From Flectonema sp. DT1601 (lineage: Eukaryota; Euglenozoa; Diplonemea; Diplonemida; Diplonemidae): a stretch of DNA of 64,000 bases. Each line of letters begins with the position of its first letter. The stretch's first letter is position 1. Where the stretch lies: contig OZ025819.1 in the NCBI GenBank assembly GCA_964019425.1, positions 1-64,000 of the forward strand, in the 5' to 3' direction. Positions 1-11,541 of the stretch are shown here, piece by piece. The notes under the pieces were generated by a model. That model had not been told where the DNA came from, ran no database searches, and saw nothing but the letters and a program-made list of their open reading frames with translations. The translations under genes were made by a program, and so were the position numbers.

Positions 1-916
1 AAAAACACCAAAAAAAGAAGGAAAAAAAAACGATTGAGATTGATTGTTGAGAGGAGGTCATCAGTAAGTCGATACCAACCAACACAATCACATTGCGTCC
101 TTCCCTCTCCATCCATCTTATCTTTGAAAGAAGACCGAAGAGAGGGATGAGACGCCAACAGGTTTACCAATCCACAACAATACACCAGATCAGAGCTGCG
201 GATATCAAAAATAGAAAAAAGGCGGTGAGAAAATAAAAGTGGGGATGAAGGTCTTAAAAAAGTCTCGGTGAAAAAAAATAAAACAAGAAGGCAGTGAAAA
301 AAACAGAAAAAAGTTGGTGAAAAAATAGAATTAAGAAGGCCATCACAACGAGATGCACTGTGTCAACAAAAACAACAACTGCATTCGAAGGGATCAGGAA
401 ATGGGGGTACAGCTGCGAGTGGTTTGTGTTGGTTATGTGTTGTGTACGTACCATCAAATACACGTTTTCGGTAGTGCATCAACAAAACAAACAAATCCCC
501 CACACATCCCCAACACGTTCCTCTGTGGCCATTGTTTTTACTTCGAACAAAAAAACAATGACACGCTTGATGATTTCCAGTCCACACATTCAAAGATACT
601 GGTGGTGTGGAATCAACAAAACACCGGGTGGGTGTGTATGTGTGTAAATAGAAAACAAGACTCCCACCAGCTGCTGAATCCCTCTCAACGAAGGAAGGAA
701 AGAAGGAACAGAAAGTGAGAATCGAGTTGGTAAATGTTGTTGCTGTTGTTGTTGTTTTTGTTGTGGTAGTTTTTACGGGATACTCGGCAACTGCCGCAAG
801 AGTATCCCTATGATCAGAGGAGCAGCACAAACAAAATCAGGGTGAAATTGTTATTTTTTTTAACTAACTCTCTCGCTCTCCCAATACGTAAAAGGTCAGT
901 TTTGTTTTCTTTGCAT

Positions 917-919
<3 letters not shown>

Positions 920-952
<33 letters not shown>
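920..952. repeat. (TC)n microsatellite
   Basis: About 16 uninterrupted TC dinucleotides are followed by interrupted TC-rich sequence to about 980. Confidence 0.95.
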
Positions 953-957
<5 letters not shown>

Positions 958-1216
958 CTCTCGTTCCGTCTCTCTCGCAGTAAAAACAAAAAAAAAGGGG
1001 GGAAATCAGCAAAACTGGTTTTCCTTTTTCCCAGCCTCTCAAAAGACCAGAGCACTTGCTACCGCGAGAGAGTGAGAGAAAAGAGAAGGGGGAAGGGGGA
1101 AAGAAGAAAAAAAAAGGACGACGACAGACTGGACCATCACATCCACAACATCAACGAGAACAACATTGGAGCGGGGGGATCGGCAGCGTGCGCCTTCCCT
1201 CCCGCGGAAACAAATA

Positions 1217-1302
1217 AAGAAAGGTATACAAAACAAAGTTAAGAAAGGTATAAAAAACAAAGTTAAGAAAGGTATACAAAACAAATTTAAGAAAGGTATA
1301 CA
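1217..1302 (+). repeat. 24-bp tandem repeat, about 3.6 copies
   Basis: The unit begins AAGAAAGGTATACAAAACAA and ends AGTT or ATTT. Copies start at 1217, 1241 and 1265, and a partial copy starts at 1289. The copies differ by one or two bases. Nothing suggests coding. Confidence 0.9.
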
Positions 1303-2449
1303 ATCTCCTCATGGGTGAATGTCGGAGAGAGAGAGCCTTTGCAGGTCGTCTCTCCAGACATGCACTGCCAAGAGAAAATAAACGTTTTTTTCCGCGACTG
1401 GTACCGAGGGATGGGATTTTTTTCGTTTTTTTTAAGGTTTATTTATTTTTATTTTTATTGTTTGTTTGTTAAATCGAAGAGAAGAAATGAAAAATTGGAC
1501 ACAAAAACTCCACAATCTCAAAGCAAATCGAGAAAATAATAATATTCTCTCTTTTCAGCCTTTTGTTGTTCGTCGAATTGAAGAGCCAGAGCATCGGAGT
1601 TGCAACTTCCGAGTTCGGGTTTCCTTCTTTCAGTGAGTTTGCCAGTTTTCGTGTGCCAGCAGAAAGAAAAAAAAGAAAGCCCGACACAATTCTCCAAAGA
1701 CCATTCACACCTCGTCCCGTGTTGTTAAAGAACAGATCTTGTTGTTGGTTATGAGAAAAATGAAAACGAAACGAATGTTTTTTTTTTTAATTTTATTTTG
1801 AGTCCAACACAACCGAATACTTCTCGAAAATGATTAGTAGTATCCGATTCTTACTTCCCATTTATTTATTTATTATTTATTTAATCTCATCTATCGGCCG
1901 AGAGAGTAGTTGTACTCTCTCGCTCGACGACAAGACAACAACAACGACAACAACTTACTTACCCAGATGTGAATGGCCCGTACTTCCTACTACTTGTCGG
2001 GGAAAAAAAAAGAAAAGGAGTTCGTGTAAAGGAAATCCATCTCACCTACCTTAATTCACAAAGCAGCAATGCAATTGCTGCAGTAGTCAGAATTGAAGAA
2101 GCGGAATCTATAAACTAGAAAACAACTAAAAAAGACAGAACCTTTATTTTTTTAAAACTTAAAAAAATAAAAAAACATGGTTCTCTCTCTCCCTCTCGCT
2201 GCTTTTGTTGTGTAGAGGTGGATGGAAAAAAAGAAAGAAGAAGAAAGAAGAAAAGCGTGCGGTACATTCTTTTTGAATTGTTTCTTTTTCTTTTTCTTTT
2301 TTTGCTGGCGTCGATTGTTTTGTTTCTTTTATTTTCTTTGAATGATAACACGCACATATTAATTGGGTCAAAGGGAAGTTGGTACAAAAGGTCGCTTATT
2401 TTTTTTATTTTTTGTTTTTTTTGTTTTTTTTTGGTTTTTTGCTTTTTTT

Positions 2450-2510
2450 AGTTTTTTTTGTTTTTTTTGTTTTTTTTGTTTTTTTTGTTTTTTTTGTTTT
2501 TTTTTGGTTT
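2450..2510 (+). repeat. T8G minisatellite
   Basis: A block of TTTTTTTTG units of about 9 bp sits inside a longer T-rich tract (about 2398-2600). It produces artefactual Phe/Lys-rich open frames on both strands. Confidence 0.85.
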
Positions 2511-3007
2511 TTTGCTTTTTTAGTTTTTTTAGTTTTTTTAGTTTTTTAGTTTTTGTTTTTGTGGTTTTTTTTTTTTTTATTTTTTGCTTTTGTTTTTTCA
2601 GCACGAAACACAACAATACAAGTCCGCAAACTCGTATTTAAAGAAAGTGATCTATGTGGGGTCAATGGGGTACAGGGGAAACAACAAAGAAAAACATGAA
2701 TTGGAATAAAGGGGACAAATGAAGAAACCGTCTTCAGGCCAGCATGACAAGGACTTGGACTGCGTGGAGCTCACCACTAACTACCAAAGTCCAAACAGCA
2801 GTAATACGGTACATTTACTTTCTTACTACCGGGCACGCAGCACACACAACACTCTCCGTTCTTCACAAAAAAGTGATCCCCAACACAACACAACACAACA
2901 CAAAGTAGTAGTGAAGGACCGACCGCACGAAGAACCGAAGACACGACGACGGCAACACGACACGAAAGGAAAACAAAAAAAAAAAAAAAAGAGACTTCAG
3001 ATTATCA

Positions 3008-3358
3008 GCCACATGCTGCTGCTACTACTGCCATTCTGTTAGGACATGAAACAGAAGGCATTCTCAACGCATCACACCGAAAAACAAAAGAATGAGAGAG
3101 AGAGACATAACACTCGATGATTCCGTCACATGCCGCTGCGGATGCTCCAAACTTGCTCGCACATGAAACAAAAGGGAAGCACAGACGACATCACACTGAA
3201 ATGAATGAATGAATGGAAGGAAAGGAAAGGAAGGAAGGAAGGAAGGAATAAGACGTAACTCTTTTCTTCAAGTCACATGCTGCTGAAACTACCATGTGTT
3301 CCGGACATGAGAAACAACAGGACTCGCACAGCGCATCACACCAAAAGAAAAAACCAGG
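3008..3358. repeat. Three degenerate copies of a ~90-bp unit
   Basis: Copies start near 3008, 3126 and 3272. Each has, in order, a CACATGCTGCTG-like block (CACATGCCGCTG in the second), an ACATGAAACA or ACATGAGAAACA block about 40 bp later, and a CATCACACCRAAA-like block (CATCACACTGAAA in the second). Simple-sequence spacers (GAGA, GGAA) separate the copies. No open frame is conserved across them. Confidence 0.7.
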
Positions 3359-3570
3359 CAGTTAATTCTTAAGAAAAAAGGGGGAAGGGATGAAACATCT
3401 ACGGCGTACGATGTGTTGTGAAAAAGGGACGTGACACACAACACGTAAAAAGGAATGCAAACATGGCAATTGGGAAAGGGAAGTACTCTTCAGCAACGCA
3501 GTACAATACAATACAAAGCATACAAAACTCGTATTTAAAGAAAGTTTCTATTATTTTTTTTTCTCCTTTT

Positions 3571-3810
<240 letters not shown>

Positions 3811-4258
3811 ATTTTTTTTTTTTTTTTTTGTGTAAACAGAACCAAAACAAACAGAACCAAAAAAAAACGGCGCAACATCACAAATGTGGGGGAAAAAAAG
3901 GGAACGAGATAAACAAAGTCCATAACGAAATAGTGCAGTTAAAAAGAAAAAAAACAAATGTGCAAAACCCCAAAAAACCCGTTGTCAGGTGGTTGCCCGA
4001 AGTTTTTCAAAATGACTGAAGTCACTCCGAGCAATTCCTGCGCGTGCAATATTAAAAAGAAAATAAAAAAACAAAGTCGACATGCAAAAGCTGATGATCT
4101 GTGCAGAACAAAAGCCAGAGCCCCATGCGAGGAGGGCACAACACAAAACGAAAGGAAACCGAAAGCAGACAGGGAAACAAAAGTCGCGCACGCCAAAAAC
4201 AATTCGAGCCAAAAAATGGATGGTTCGGATCACTTTCTTGCCTTGCGACTTCTTCACT

Positions 4259-5311
4259 TCACAGCAATCCACGTACTCCCCCCGCCAAGTAGACGCCTAC
4301 TTGGAACGGGAACGTCGCCAAGCGAAACGCGAATTCCCTCCACGTAGCCGATACACACCAGCTGCCGATCACCGCAACGATCACGACAGGCGGAGGGTAC
4401 AGAGCGACGTAGAGGTTCAACATGAATCGCAGCAAAGAAAAAGCAGTCACAATTCTCTCCAACAATTCGGGGTGCAAATACAGGCCAACGACAACTGATG
4501 ATGCCATTATTAAAAAAATAATGAAACATCCGATAATTTGCCTCGTACGGAAGTCTGTTTCCGTTGGCCTTCTGCTCGACGCAATCGCCGGAATACGATG
4601 CAGCGATGATGCGCGGAGCTGTTGTTGCGGTGGTAGCAATGTTGGCTGCTCGCTCCTCGCACGCTGTGACGTGAGCGGCTGAGGTAAATGCGAAGGCCGA
4701 GGCTGATATTGCTGTTGTTGTGGTTGTTGTTCTTCTAGTTGCTGCTGCACCAATGATAATGACTGCTGCTGTTGTTGTTGCTGGTGTTGTTGTTGTTGTT
4801 GTTGTTGTTGTTGCTGTTCTTCCGGTTGTTGCTGCTGCACCAATGATAATGACTGTTGCCGCACCAATGATAATGACTGCTGCTGTTGTTGTTGTTGTTG
4901 CTGGTGTTGTTGTTGGTGTTGTTGTTGCTGTTCTTCCGGTTGTTGCTGCTGCACCAATGATAATGACTGTTGCCGCACCAATGATAATGACTGCTGCTGT
5001 TGTTGTTGTTGTTGCTGGTGTTGTTGTTGGTGTTGTTGTTGTTGTTGTTGTTGTTGCTGTTCTTCCGGTTGTTGCTGCTGCACCAATGACTGCTGCTGCT
5101 GATGCTGATGCTGCTGAGGATCCGACTCACGCAGCACATCCTTCACTATGCGCAGCAGTTCCCTTCGCTCCATCTCATGGGAGCCCCTCCTCCTCTCTTG
5201 CTCCTTCTTGGGGGAGGCACCACGCTTGCTGGTGCCCCTCCCGACCTCTGTTCTTGCACCACGCGGTGCCTCTCCCTCCTCCTCCCACGGGGTAACGGTT
5301 GTCCAAAACAT
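4259..5311 (-). CDS. Polyglutamine protein with C-terminal membrane segments
   Basis: This predicted protein has 350 residues, starting at the ATG at 5311. A YAG site (ATCCACAG) lies 17 nt upstream. The N-terminus is charged, with a short helix-like stretch (MERRELLRIVKDVLRES). Next comes a long Gln/His region built from repeated units with SLSLV and QQPEEQQ signatures, then a Pro/Arg/Ser stretch, then two hydrophobic segments near the C-terminus (one begins IIGCFIIFLIMASS, the next lies around LNLYVALYPPPVVIVAVIG). I do not recognise a family. The layout suggests a tail-anchored or hairpin membrane protein exposing a polyQ domain. The repeats are CAA/CAG/CAC mixtures, so the tract is probably selected rather than a pure triplet expansion. 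The 3' part after the repeat is ordinary coding sequence, which supports a real gene. Confidence 0.7.
   Translation of the reverse strand: MFWTTVTPWEEEGEAPRGARTEVGRGTSKRGASPKKEQERRRGSHEMERRELLRIVKDVLRESDPQQHQHQQQQSLVQQQQPEEQQQQQQQQQHQQQHQQQQQQQQQSLSLVRQQSLSLVQQQQPEEQQQQHQQQHQQQQQQQQQSLSLVRQQSLSLVQQQQPEEQQQQQQQQQQHQQQQQQQSLSLVQQQLEEQQPQQQQYQPRPSHLPQPLTSQRARSEQPTLLPPQQQLRASSLHRIPAIASSRRPTETDFRTRQIIGCFIIFLIMASSVVVGLYLHPELLERIVTAFSLLRFMLNLYVALYPPPVVIVAVIGSWCVSATWREFAFRLATFPFQVGVYLAGGVRGLL
4730..5115 (-). repeat. Coding CAA/CAG minisatellite in the polyQ gene
   Basis: Three to four imperfect units of about 100-130 bp each encode Gln/His runs followed by SLSLV(R/Q)QQ and QQPEEQQ. Unit borders recur near 4740, 4830, 4940 and 5070. 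Antisense reading gives poly-Val/Leu frames that are shadows. Confidence 0.8.
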
Positions 5312-6990
5312 TATTTGCAAACGAACTGTGGATACTACCGGCTGAAAGGTGGGGGGATGAATATAACAGAAATTACAAAAAGGAAGAATGAAAACAGGCA
5401 ATCGTCGTTTGCCTTTGCTCGCAACGGGTCTAGAGAAGGCACCGCAGTATATTACAAGAAACTCACAAAAGAAGGTAACATATCTGAGGATGTACAAACA
5501 ACACATTCAAAATGGAAACACGTGCAAAAACCACACAATACATATAACAACAACACACATACACATATACATACACATACACATACACACATAAAAGGTA
5601 ATAGGAACTCGTCAGAGTTAAACAACACAATACAATTCCATTCCATTCCATTCCTACATCACTATTCGACTTCACCACAAATCACAACACAATGCAAGTT
5701 CAGTTAATCAAGGAAGGCATAATTTTAAAAGCAAGCAGGCGACCGGATTTATCGGTACAATCAATGAGAAATAGTTCCACACATATCTGACATGCGCACT
5801 TCCGTAACACGCAACACTCAACACGCACAAAACATGGGAACTCAAAAAAAAAGGAAACACCAACGAAACCAACGAGCACTCAAACCACAATAAGAACTCA
5901 CCAGAGTTAAACAACACGACACTTAATTCCAACACAACACAACTTCACCACGAATCACAACACGAAGAACAAGTTCAGTAAAATCAAGGAAGGCAAAAGA
6001 AATAGTTTCACAGAAACATCTGACACAGACACACGAGCACTCAAACCACACACATATGAACACACAACACACACAAAGGGTAATGAGAACTCGTCAGAGT
6101 TTCAACAAACAACACACAACAAACAACACACAATACATACATGCAAACACACACACCGAGAGGAGGTTTAGTGAAGCTTCTGCTCACCTCATCATAAGTT
6201 CAGCTCCTGTAAAAAAAAATTGAAAAATATACAAAGGTTACAAAAGCAAACACCACCCTCTCGTGTCACCATCACCGTAACCGTTACCGTTAAGCCCTCT
6301 CAACGATCCCTCCTTCCATGGCAAGTGGTACCATTTTCCACTTAACTTTCCCTCCCCCACTTCCTCTCCACCACATCACTTGTGACATGTCCTTCCTGAT
6401 AACAAAAGAAGAAAGAATGATTGCAAACAAACGAACAGAACAAACAACAAATTAATAACCTAAAGTCAGCGGCAAAACCTTTCCCTTCACCTCCGACACG
6501 CAAGGCGTATTTGTTTGTGCGCTCAGGGGAATCACCACACGGAAAGAATGCCATTCGCTAGACTTTAAAAGAAAGGTACGAAATCAACGAAAAGAAAGTG
6601 TTTATAAAAATTATTTAAAAAAAAGAAAATAAAAAAATGTTGCGCCGGGAAGGTCATTTGGGGAATTGAAATGTGAAAGTGAACTGATTACATTGCAAAA
6701 CAATCGCGTTATTACAATACAGTACCTATACAAAAGTACAATATATTATCATTATTATTAATATTATTATTATTTCTCACCAGGGGGCGTGACTCCTGCG
6801 TGAAGAAGGAATCACACAACCCCCCTTCCTTGGTTTCGCTTAATGCGGAATAAGTGCTGCGGTTGTATCAGGATAGTCGAAATCTGCTGGATTAACGAAG
6901 CACTTAATTCTCCTGTTGAATTTGGTCATGCAAGACATGTTAAGTACTTGTAGCGAGAACCTGATGGTTTATGCTCTTAGTTGTTCAGTT
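5312..6990. repeat. Intergenic DNA with degenerate ~200-300-bp repeats
   Basis: There is no supported gene. Sequence starting with AACTCGTCAGAGTT or AACTCACCAGAGTT recurs at about 5606, 5896 and 6089. In the first two copies it is followed by TTCACCAC(A/G)AATCACAACAC, then AGTTCAGT, then AATCAAGGAAGGCA, then GAAATAGTT. The third copy keeps only the start. CA-rich runs (5555-5590, 6050-6150) add further simple sequence. Confidence 0.65.
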
Positions 6991-7395
6991 CTACTTTAAG
7001 AGATTCTTCATAAAATCGTTGTTGGTAGTTTGCAGAAAACTAAAGTTAATTCTATCAATATATACATGATCTGCAATGAAGTTGAGCGATGCCCATCCGC
7101 ATTCTCCACCGAGTAGACCTTCTCCTGATGTTTGAAGTAGGGATGATGGAAATCGTTTATCCAAGGAATGGCTTGTAGAGCCTGTGTGGTTAATTGTATC
7201 CTTTTCGATGCTTAATGGGACTTTGTGACTAAACTTCTCAAAAGTAAGGTTGATACGTCGACGCATTGCAGCTGCTGTATTACCATCATCAATGTGAGAG
7301 CTAATGAAGCGGAGGCATGCTGCTCTGATATTGTCAGATTTATAGCCCGTGTTAATTAGCAAGTCTATCAGACCACCGAGTATCGAATCTTGTGA
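6991..7395 (-). CDS. Doubtful ORF, possibly the last exon of an unidentified gene
   Basis: An open frame of about 135 codons has coding-like composition and ends with TAA at 6991. It has no in-frame ATG near its beginning, so it would have to be a 3' exon. A short upstream frame (about 7430-7520) could be another exon, but I cannot join them with confidence. The pattern of a basic helix (IRAACLRFISSHIDDGN), then GGECGWASLNFIAD, then a hydrophobic strand loosely recalls the second half of OTU-type cysteine proteases. The catalytic Asp/Cys half is not visible. It may equally be a remnant of a mobile element. I do not assign a function. Confidence 0.3.
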   Translation of the reverse strand, partial: SQDSILGGLIDLLINTGYKSDNIRAACLRFISSHIDDGNTAAAMRRRINLTFEKFSHKVPLSIEKDTINHTGSTSHSLDKRFPSSLLQTSGEGLLGGECGWASLNFIADHVYIDRINFSFLQTTNNDFMKNLLK

Positions 7396-7643
7396 TGTTC
7401 TATTTTCTTAATGCAGTCCATTAAGGTTTGCTTTGTTGGTTTGTAAAGGATGTCATCGTGTCAAGGTCATCATCAAAGGTAGCTGATATCTTATAACTTT
7501 TAGAACAATCAATCTGAAGGAAAAGGTCAGATCCGTTCAGACAGTTTAGTTTAGTTATCAAAATACAAACTGATGACTACGAGGGGTCTGGGTAGCCCGC
7601 ATCAGTAAGGACCCAATCGCGAAGATTGTAGTTTCATAGTATT

Positions 7644-7668
7644 GGCTGGAAGTGATCGACTTCCAGCC
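7644..7668. repeat. Perfect 10-bp inverted repeat
   Basis: GGCTGGAAGT and ACTTCCAGCC are separated by the 5-nt loop GATCG. It sits in a locally GC-richer block (7570-7690) within AT-rich DNA. No T-run follows directly, so it does not look like a bacterial-style terminator. Confidence 0.85.
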
Positions 7669-8898
7669 TCCACCTTGCCCAGAGGCTAAGGTTGTAAACA
7701 ACTAAAGAAAATAAAAGAGAAATGATCTGGGAGTGGGGAGACAGGTTAACCCCGAAATGTGTTTAAAGGAAAATTAAAAAGGTATACCTCAGGAGCCAGC
7801 TTAATTGCTTCGATCGCTGTTATCTTTTGCTCACATCACGTAGTTCCTGTCTTTCGACAGACAACCGCTTTAGTTATATCTATCTGAACAGTTGATGTGT
7901 AGGACATTTGGGAGTGAGACTTTGACAATGTAAAAACAGTAACAACTTTTAGGTATTAAAAACAAAATTAATATCAAGTAGTTAGTATCAAGTAGTTAGT
8001 ATTAATGGTTATTAGTTATCAGTCAAAAGAAGGAGAGAGGGTGGGAAAATTCAATCGAATGCAAAAGTTCAAGTTAGTATCCAGTAGTTAGTTAGTACTT
8101 GACCGAAAAGTATTTGCAGTTGTTAATCAAATAAAAATTACGTTTAGAAAAAAGAAAACATAAAAAGGGAAAATTATATTTGTTGTCTTATTGACCAGAA
8201 GATCAAGTATTTGATTGAAAAACTATTTTTTAGTTGTTTTATCGAAGGAAAACATAAAAAGGAAATATGTTTTTTTTCTTTTTGTCTTTACTGACTGTCG
8301 AATGTAGTAATTCGGGTGATAACAAGTGTCTATTGAGAGACCGATAATCGTGTTGTATACACGCCGCTCACGTCATCATAGGTTCTGTTGATTTACAATT
8401 ACTTCACAAAGGATTTCGCATCATAGAGGAATTCTTACCTGTGCGCAAAAAAAAAAAAAAACAATAAATTAATATTTAATCACATCCCTTCACTTTCATT
8501 GCTAAATCGTTGTTGGTGAACATTCCTCAGAATAAAAACTACAAAAAGAAAATGAAGGAAGCCAGGGCTGCTTAATTATTGGTGAGAAAGACTCTGAGAT
8601 GTCTGCTTATCACCAGAAGACTTGAGTCTGAAAAACTTCCTCATCAGATTAGTTACCTCTCAAGCAGGACTAACATCACAAACACGATGAGAGAATAGAA
8701 TAAAAACTAAAACAATATAAGTTACCAGCACCAGATATGGTTTGGAGGTCTCGATCGGGGAAGCCAAGCGATTTTAAGAAGCCCACAGGATGTCGACCTG
8801 CAAAAGACACAAATTTATTTTTTGAAGAAGGAAAACGTCTCCCCCTCTTCTCTTAAACTAACAACACGCTGGGTTGACACATGCGACCACAAATAAAA

Positions 8899-9041
8899 AG
8901 AATCGGTCAACTTCACTTTTTACTTCTTGACTCACACCTTTTGTGTTGTTTGCGCAATCGATACAAAATCCTAATAAAGGAAATAAGATTGTTACGCTGC
9001 CACAATTCCCTTTCTTCTTTCAAGTTTGTAGGTTACAAAAG

Positions 9042-9077
<36 letters not shown>

Positions 9078-9150
9078 GAAAATCTAACGGGAAAAACAAA
9101 CATCTTGATCCGATTATTTATGTGAGTAAATCCACGAGAAAAGGGAAAGG
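8899..9150. repeat. Dispersed repeat, copy A
   Basis: This is nearly identical over about 170 bp to the stretch at 60606-60857. The shared core is CACACCTTTTGTGTTGTTTG, CGCAATCGATAYAAAATCCT, AATAAAGGAAATAAGATTGT and TACGCTGCCACAATTC. An A-run follows, and similarity continues beyond it (ACGAAAAT, then TGTGAGTAAATCCAC). A more diverged copy lies at about 32525-32660. All three are intergenic. Confidence 0.85.
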
Positions 9151-9473
9151 AAGAAAATTGGCTCAGCAAGGAATGCACAAATTCGTAAGAACACTTAAGT
9201 TTTTTTGTTTGTTTACCAAAACTGTGATTCGATAAATGAGATTATCAAGTATTTGATGTGCTTCCAACTTATGAAGAAAAACTTGTTGCTTGAAAAAAAT
9301 AAAATAAAGAGGCCAACCAGAATCCAAACTAAAAGGATGGCACGCACAAAGCTGTTTAAGTGCCAATAACAGAAAATGTTTCTCGCCTGAGAAAATTGAG
9401 CGAAAAACTGCTTTCACCAGACTGCAATACACGATTACATGTAAACTAGGCTAGGGACCACTCAGTGAGGAAG

Positions 9474-10232
9474 CTAAAACGAAGATTCGATTGCGAAGAT
9501 CTCATCTGGCATTCCTTTCGGACGATAACCACACGAAGGAAACGGACCAGTCCAAACTAAGAAAATGACAGATCCGAGAGACAACAACGCACCTCCAAGT
9601 ATCTGAAAAGCAGACACCGTATCCGCACTCGGAACTGATATGTTTAAATTGCTGCAGGTCCAAAAGTTAGCAGGTACCAAAAAGCTGGTAGCTGCAAGGT
9701 ATGTCCACATCCCAAAAACTGGAAGGTTGTCCATGCAGAATGGTTTCTTGTAGTTAAAACCACCAGGAAGGTTACGAGAGTAAATCATCATATCAAAAAT
9801 AGAAATCATGTTCCCGACATGAAAGAACAGAATCCCTGTCAGGTTAGACCAACTGTTTCCTAAATCACCATTGGCTAAGGCAGTAACCGGTTGCAAACAG
9901 AAGAAAACTGATGCGATAGTTTTGAGAGAAGCACCAAACAGAGCAACATGTGGGATTTTGGTAATGTCTCCTCCAGCCAGACTTAGTAACCAATGGTCAA
10001 GCATTAAGAATCCATGTAACCACATTAGACAACTCATCATACCGATTGCATTTATGATTGAGTCGTTAAATTTATTTTGATAAAGCATTATAAACTCGAC
10101 CATCAAACTAACACTCGCCCATAAGAATACCCAACTAATATGAATAATCTCTAACCTCCTTGGGACTACGTGATGCTTCCAAACTGGTCCTTCGTTCACA
10201 AGTGGCGTATTCTCTAAGTCTGATTGAGTCAT
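9474..10232 (-). CDS. Multipass membrane protein, unknown family
   Basis: The protein has 252 residues from the ATG at 10232 (MTQSDLENTPLV). The frame stays open further upstream but has no ATG there, and YAG sites lie close upstream. After a hydrophilic N-terminus of about 25 residues there are about six hydrophobic segments. They begin around IIHISWVFLWASVSLMVEF and end around ILGGALLSLGSVIFLVW, followed by a short hydrophilic tail with GYRPKGMPDE. Several His/Asp residues (WLHGFLMLDHW, FFHVGNMISIFD) lie within or next to the membrane segments, a pattern seen in integral-membrane enzymes and in haem or metal proteins, but I do not recognise the family. An AACAAT microsatellite lies just upstream. 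Confidence 0.75.
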   Translation of the reverse strand: MTQSDLENTPLVNEGPVWKHHVVPRRLEIIHISWVFLWASVSLMVEFIMLYQNKFNDSIINAIGMMSCLMWLHGFLMLDHWLLSLAGGDITKIPHVALFGASLKTIASVFFCLQPVTALANGDLGNSWSNLTGILFFHVGNMISIFDMMIYSRNLPGGFNYKKPFCMDNLPVFGMWTYLAATSFLVPANFWTCSNLNISVPSADTVSAFQILGGALLSLGSVIFLVWTGPFPSCGYRPKGMPDEIFAIESSF

Positions 10233-10297
10233 TGTTTTCTTAGATAAAACTGATGCGTTTGATCTGTTGAGAAGTTTAATTGACGACAAACATTACC

Positions 10298-10433
10298 AAC
10301 AATAACAATAACAATAACGATAACAATAACAATAACAATAACAATAACAATAACAATAACAATAACAATAACAATAACAATAACAATAACAATAACAATA
10401 ACAATAACAATAACAATAACAATAACAATAACA
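10298..10433 (+). repeat. (AACAAT)n microsatellite
   Basis: About 22 units of AACAAT with one interruption (AACGAT). It lies 65 bp upstream of the start codon of the minus-strand membrane protein gene, so in its transcript this would read (ATTGTT)n. Confidence 0.95.
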
Positions 10434-11541
10434 CGTTCAAAACAAAACAATTTTTATTCAACGGACGTCACCAGTCATCTCCAAATTTCACTTCTGAGGG
10501 GGGAGAACAACAATAATATTAACGTTCCTGTGAACCGTAACTTTCGACCTGATGGGTGATCGACTTCCGCCTTAAAAGATTAAAACGAGTTTGATAAACA
10601 AAACAAATAATGGAATCAGTTATAAATAATTCCTCCCTGCTCCCTTCTTCTTTTCTTTTTATTTTTCCTCAATCCAGACAACATCAACTTCTGGATTTCG
10701 TGGGCTACTAACCCGGACTGAAATACAACACAAATAGCGACCGCTTGTCTACGGGAGCTTTCGGTAATCAGAGACCACCTTTCGTAGACTATTATTTTGG
10801 ACCTCAGAAATGGAGGGCAAGAAAACAGCGTTCATACACTTCAGATATTAGCTGATCTCAAATTAATTTGTTGAGTTCGAAAAAAAAAAAAAGGGAAATG
10901 AAAATAAGGACATCGAACAGAACAGAACTTACAGAGTGAGACGAGACTGACGAGACGCCAGTGTACGGGACAAGGTAGATTCCTTGAATTGAAAAAAAAT
11001 AAACTTCCAAATGGGAAACTCTGGTTTCGTATGCGATGACGACGTGACAATCAGTTTTTACTTCTCAGACACCAACACTTGAATTTGAAAGTAAAAGTGA
11101 ATCTGAAAAACAACCAAAAGGATACCCAACGTGTCTACAAAGAGTGCCGCGAGCTTGCTCAGGCAACTAATTCTGCAGACTGACATCTCCAAGTGTTGTA
11201 CTACAGTGTCACCCATCAAGTATTTATTATTTCTAAAGATTGATTTCCCGGAGATATTTAGGGACAGCAATCTCTCGACCTATCATTTTAATCATAATCG
11301 TGATTGTCTTCTCCGTCTTCTCAAGTGACTTTCCAAATGCAGTTCGAAGATTGAATTCCCGGAGCGTGTTGAGGAACTCTTTTACTTCACCGCAAAGGAG
11401 TCACTTTTCAGAAGACACGCCGAAGACGGAAAGCACTCAATGACAATTCCTTCACTGTCTCTGCGGAACTTCATAAAATCGATGTCAGAAGACCAATTTC
11501 CTGGAGCTATTTAGGGAAATTAATCTCTTGGTTACTTAAAA
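10434..11541. other. Intergenic, with a thrice-repeated short motif
   Basis: No gene is seen. A motif of the form ATTTCCCGGAGATATTTAGG followed by ATCTCTYG occurs near 11243 and 11496 (the second as ATTTCCTGGAGCTATTTAGG), with a weaker half copy near 11353 (AATTCCCGGAGCG). These lie in the 3' flank of the CobW gene. Confidence 0.5.

Larger units (their letters stand above)
7396..9473. other. Gene-free region with repeats and a hairpin
   Basis: No gene is supported. The stretch contains a perfect 10-bp-stem hairpin (7644-7668), tandem GTTAGTATCAAGTA-like units (about 7970-8120), a diverged tandem pair around ACATAAAAAGGGAAA (8159 and 8250), and one copy of a dispersed repeat (about 8899-9150). 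Confidence 0.6.

Noticed and set aside
4720-5295. Poly-Val/Ala plus-strand frame
   Set aside because: It is the antisense of the polyglutamine gene.
8899-9150. Poly(A)-tailed SINE
   Set aside because: The A-run is internal: similarity between copies continues beyond it, and I see no Pol III A/B boxes.
10229-10516. IV-repeat, poly-Leu and poly-Asn frames
   Set aside because: They come from the AACAAT microsatellite; the real gene starts at 10232 on the minus strand.
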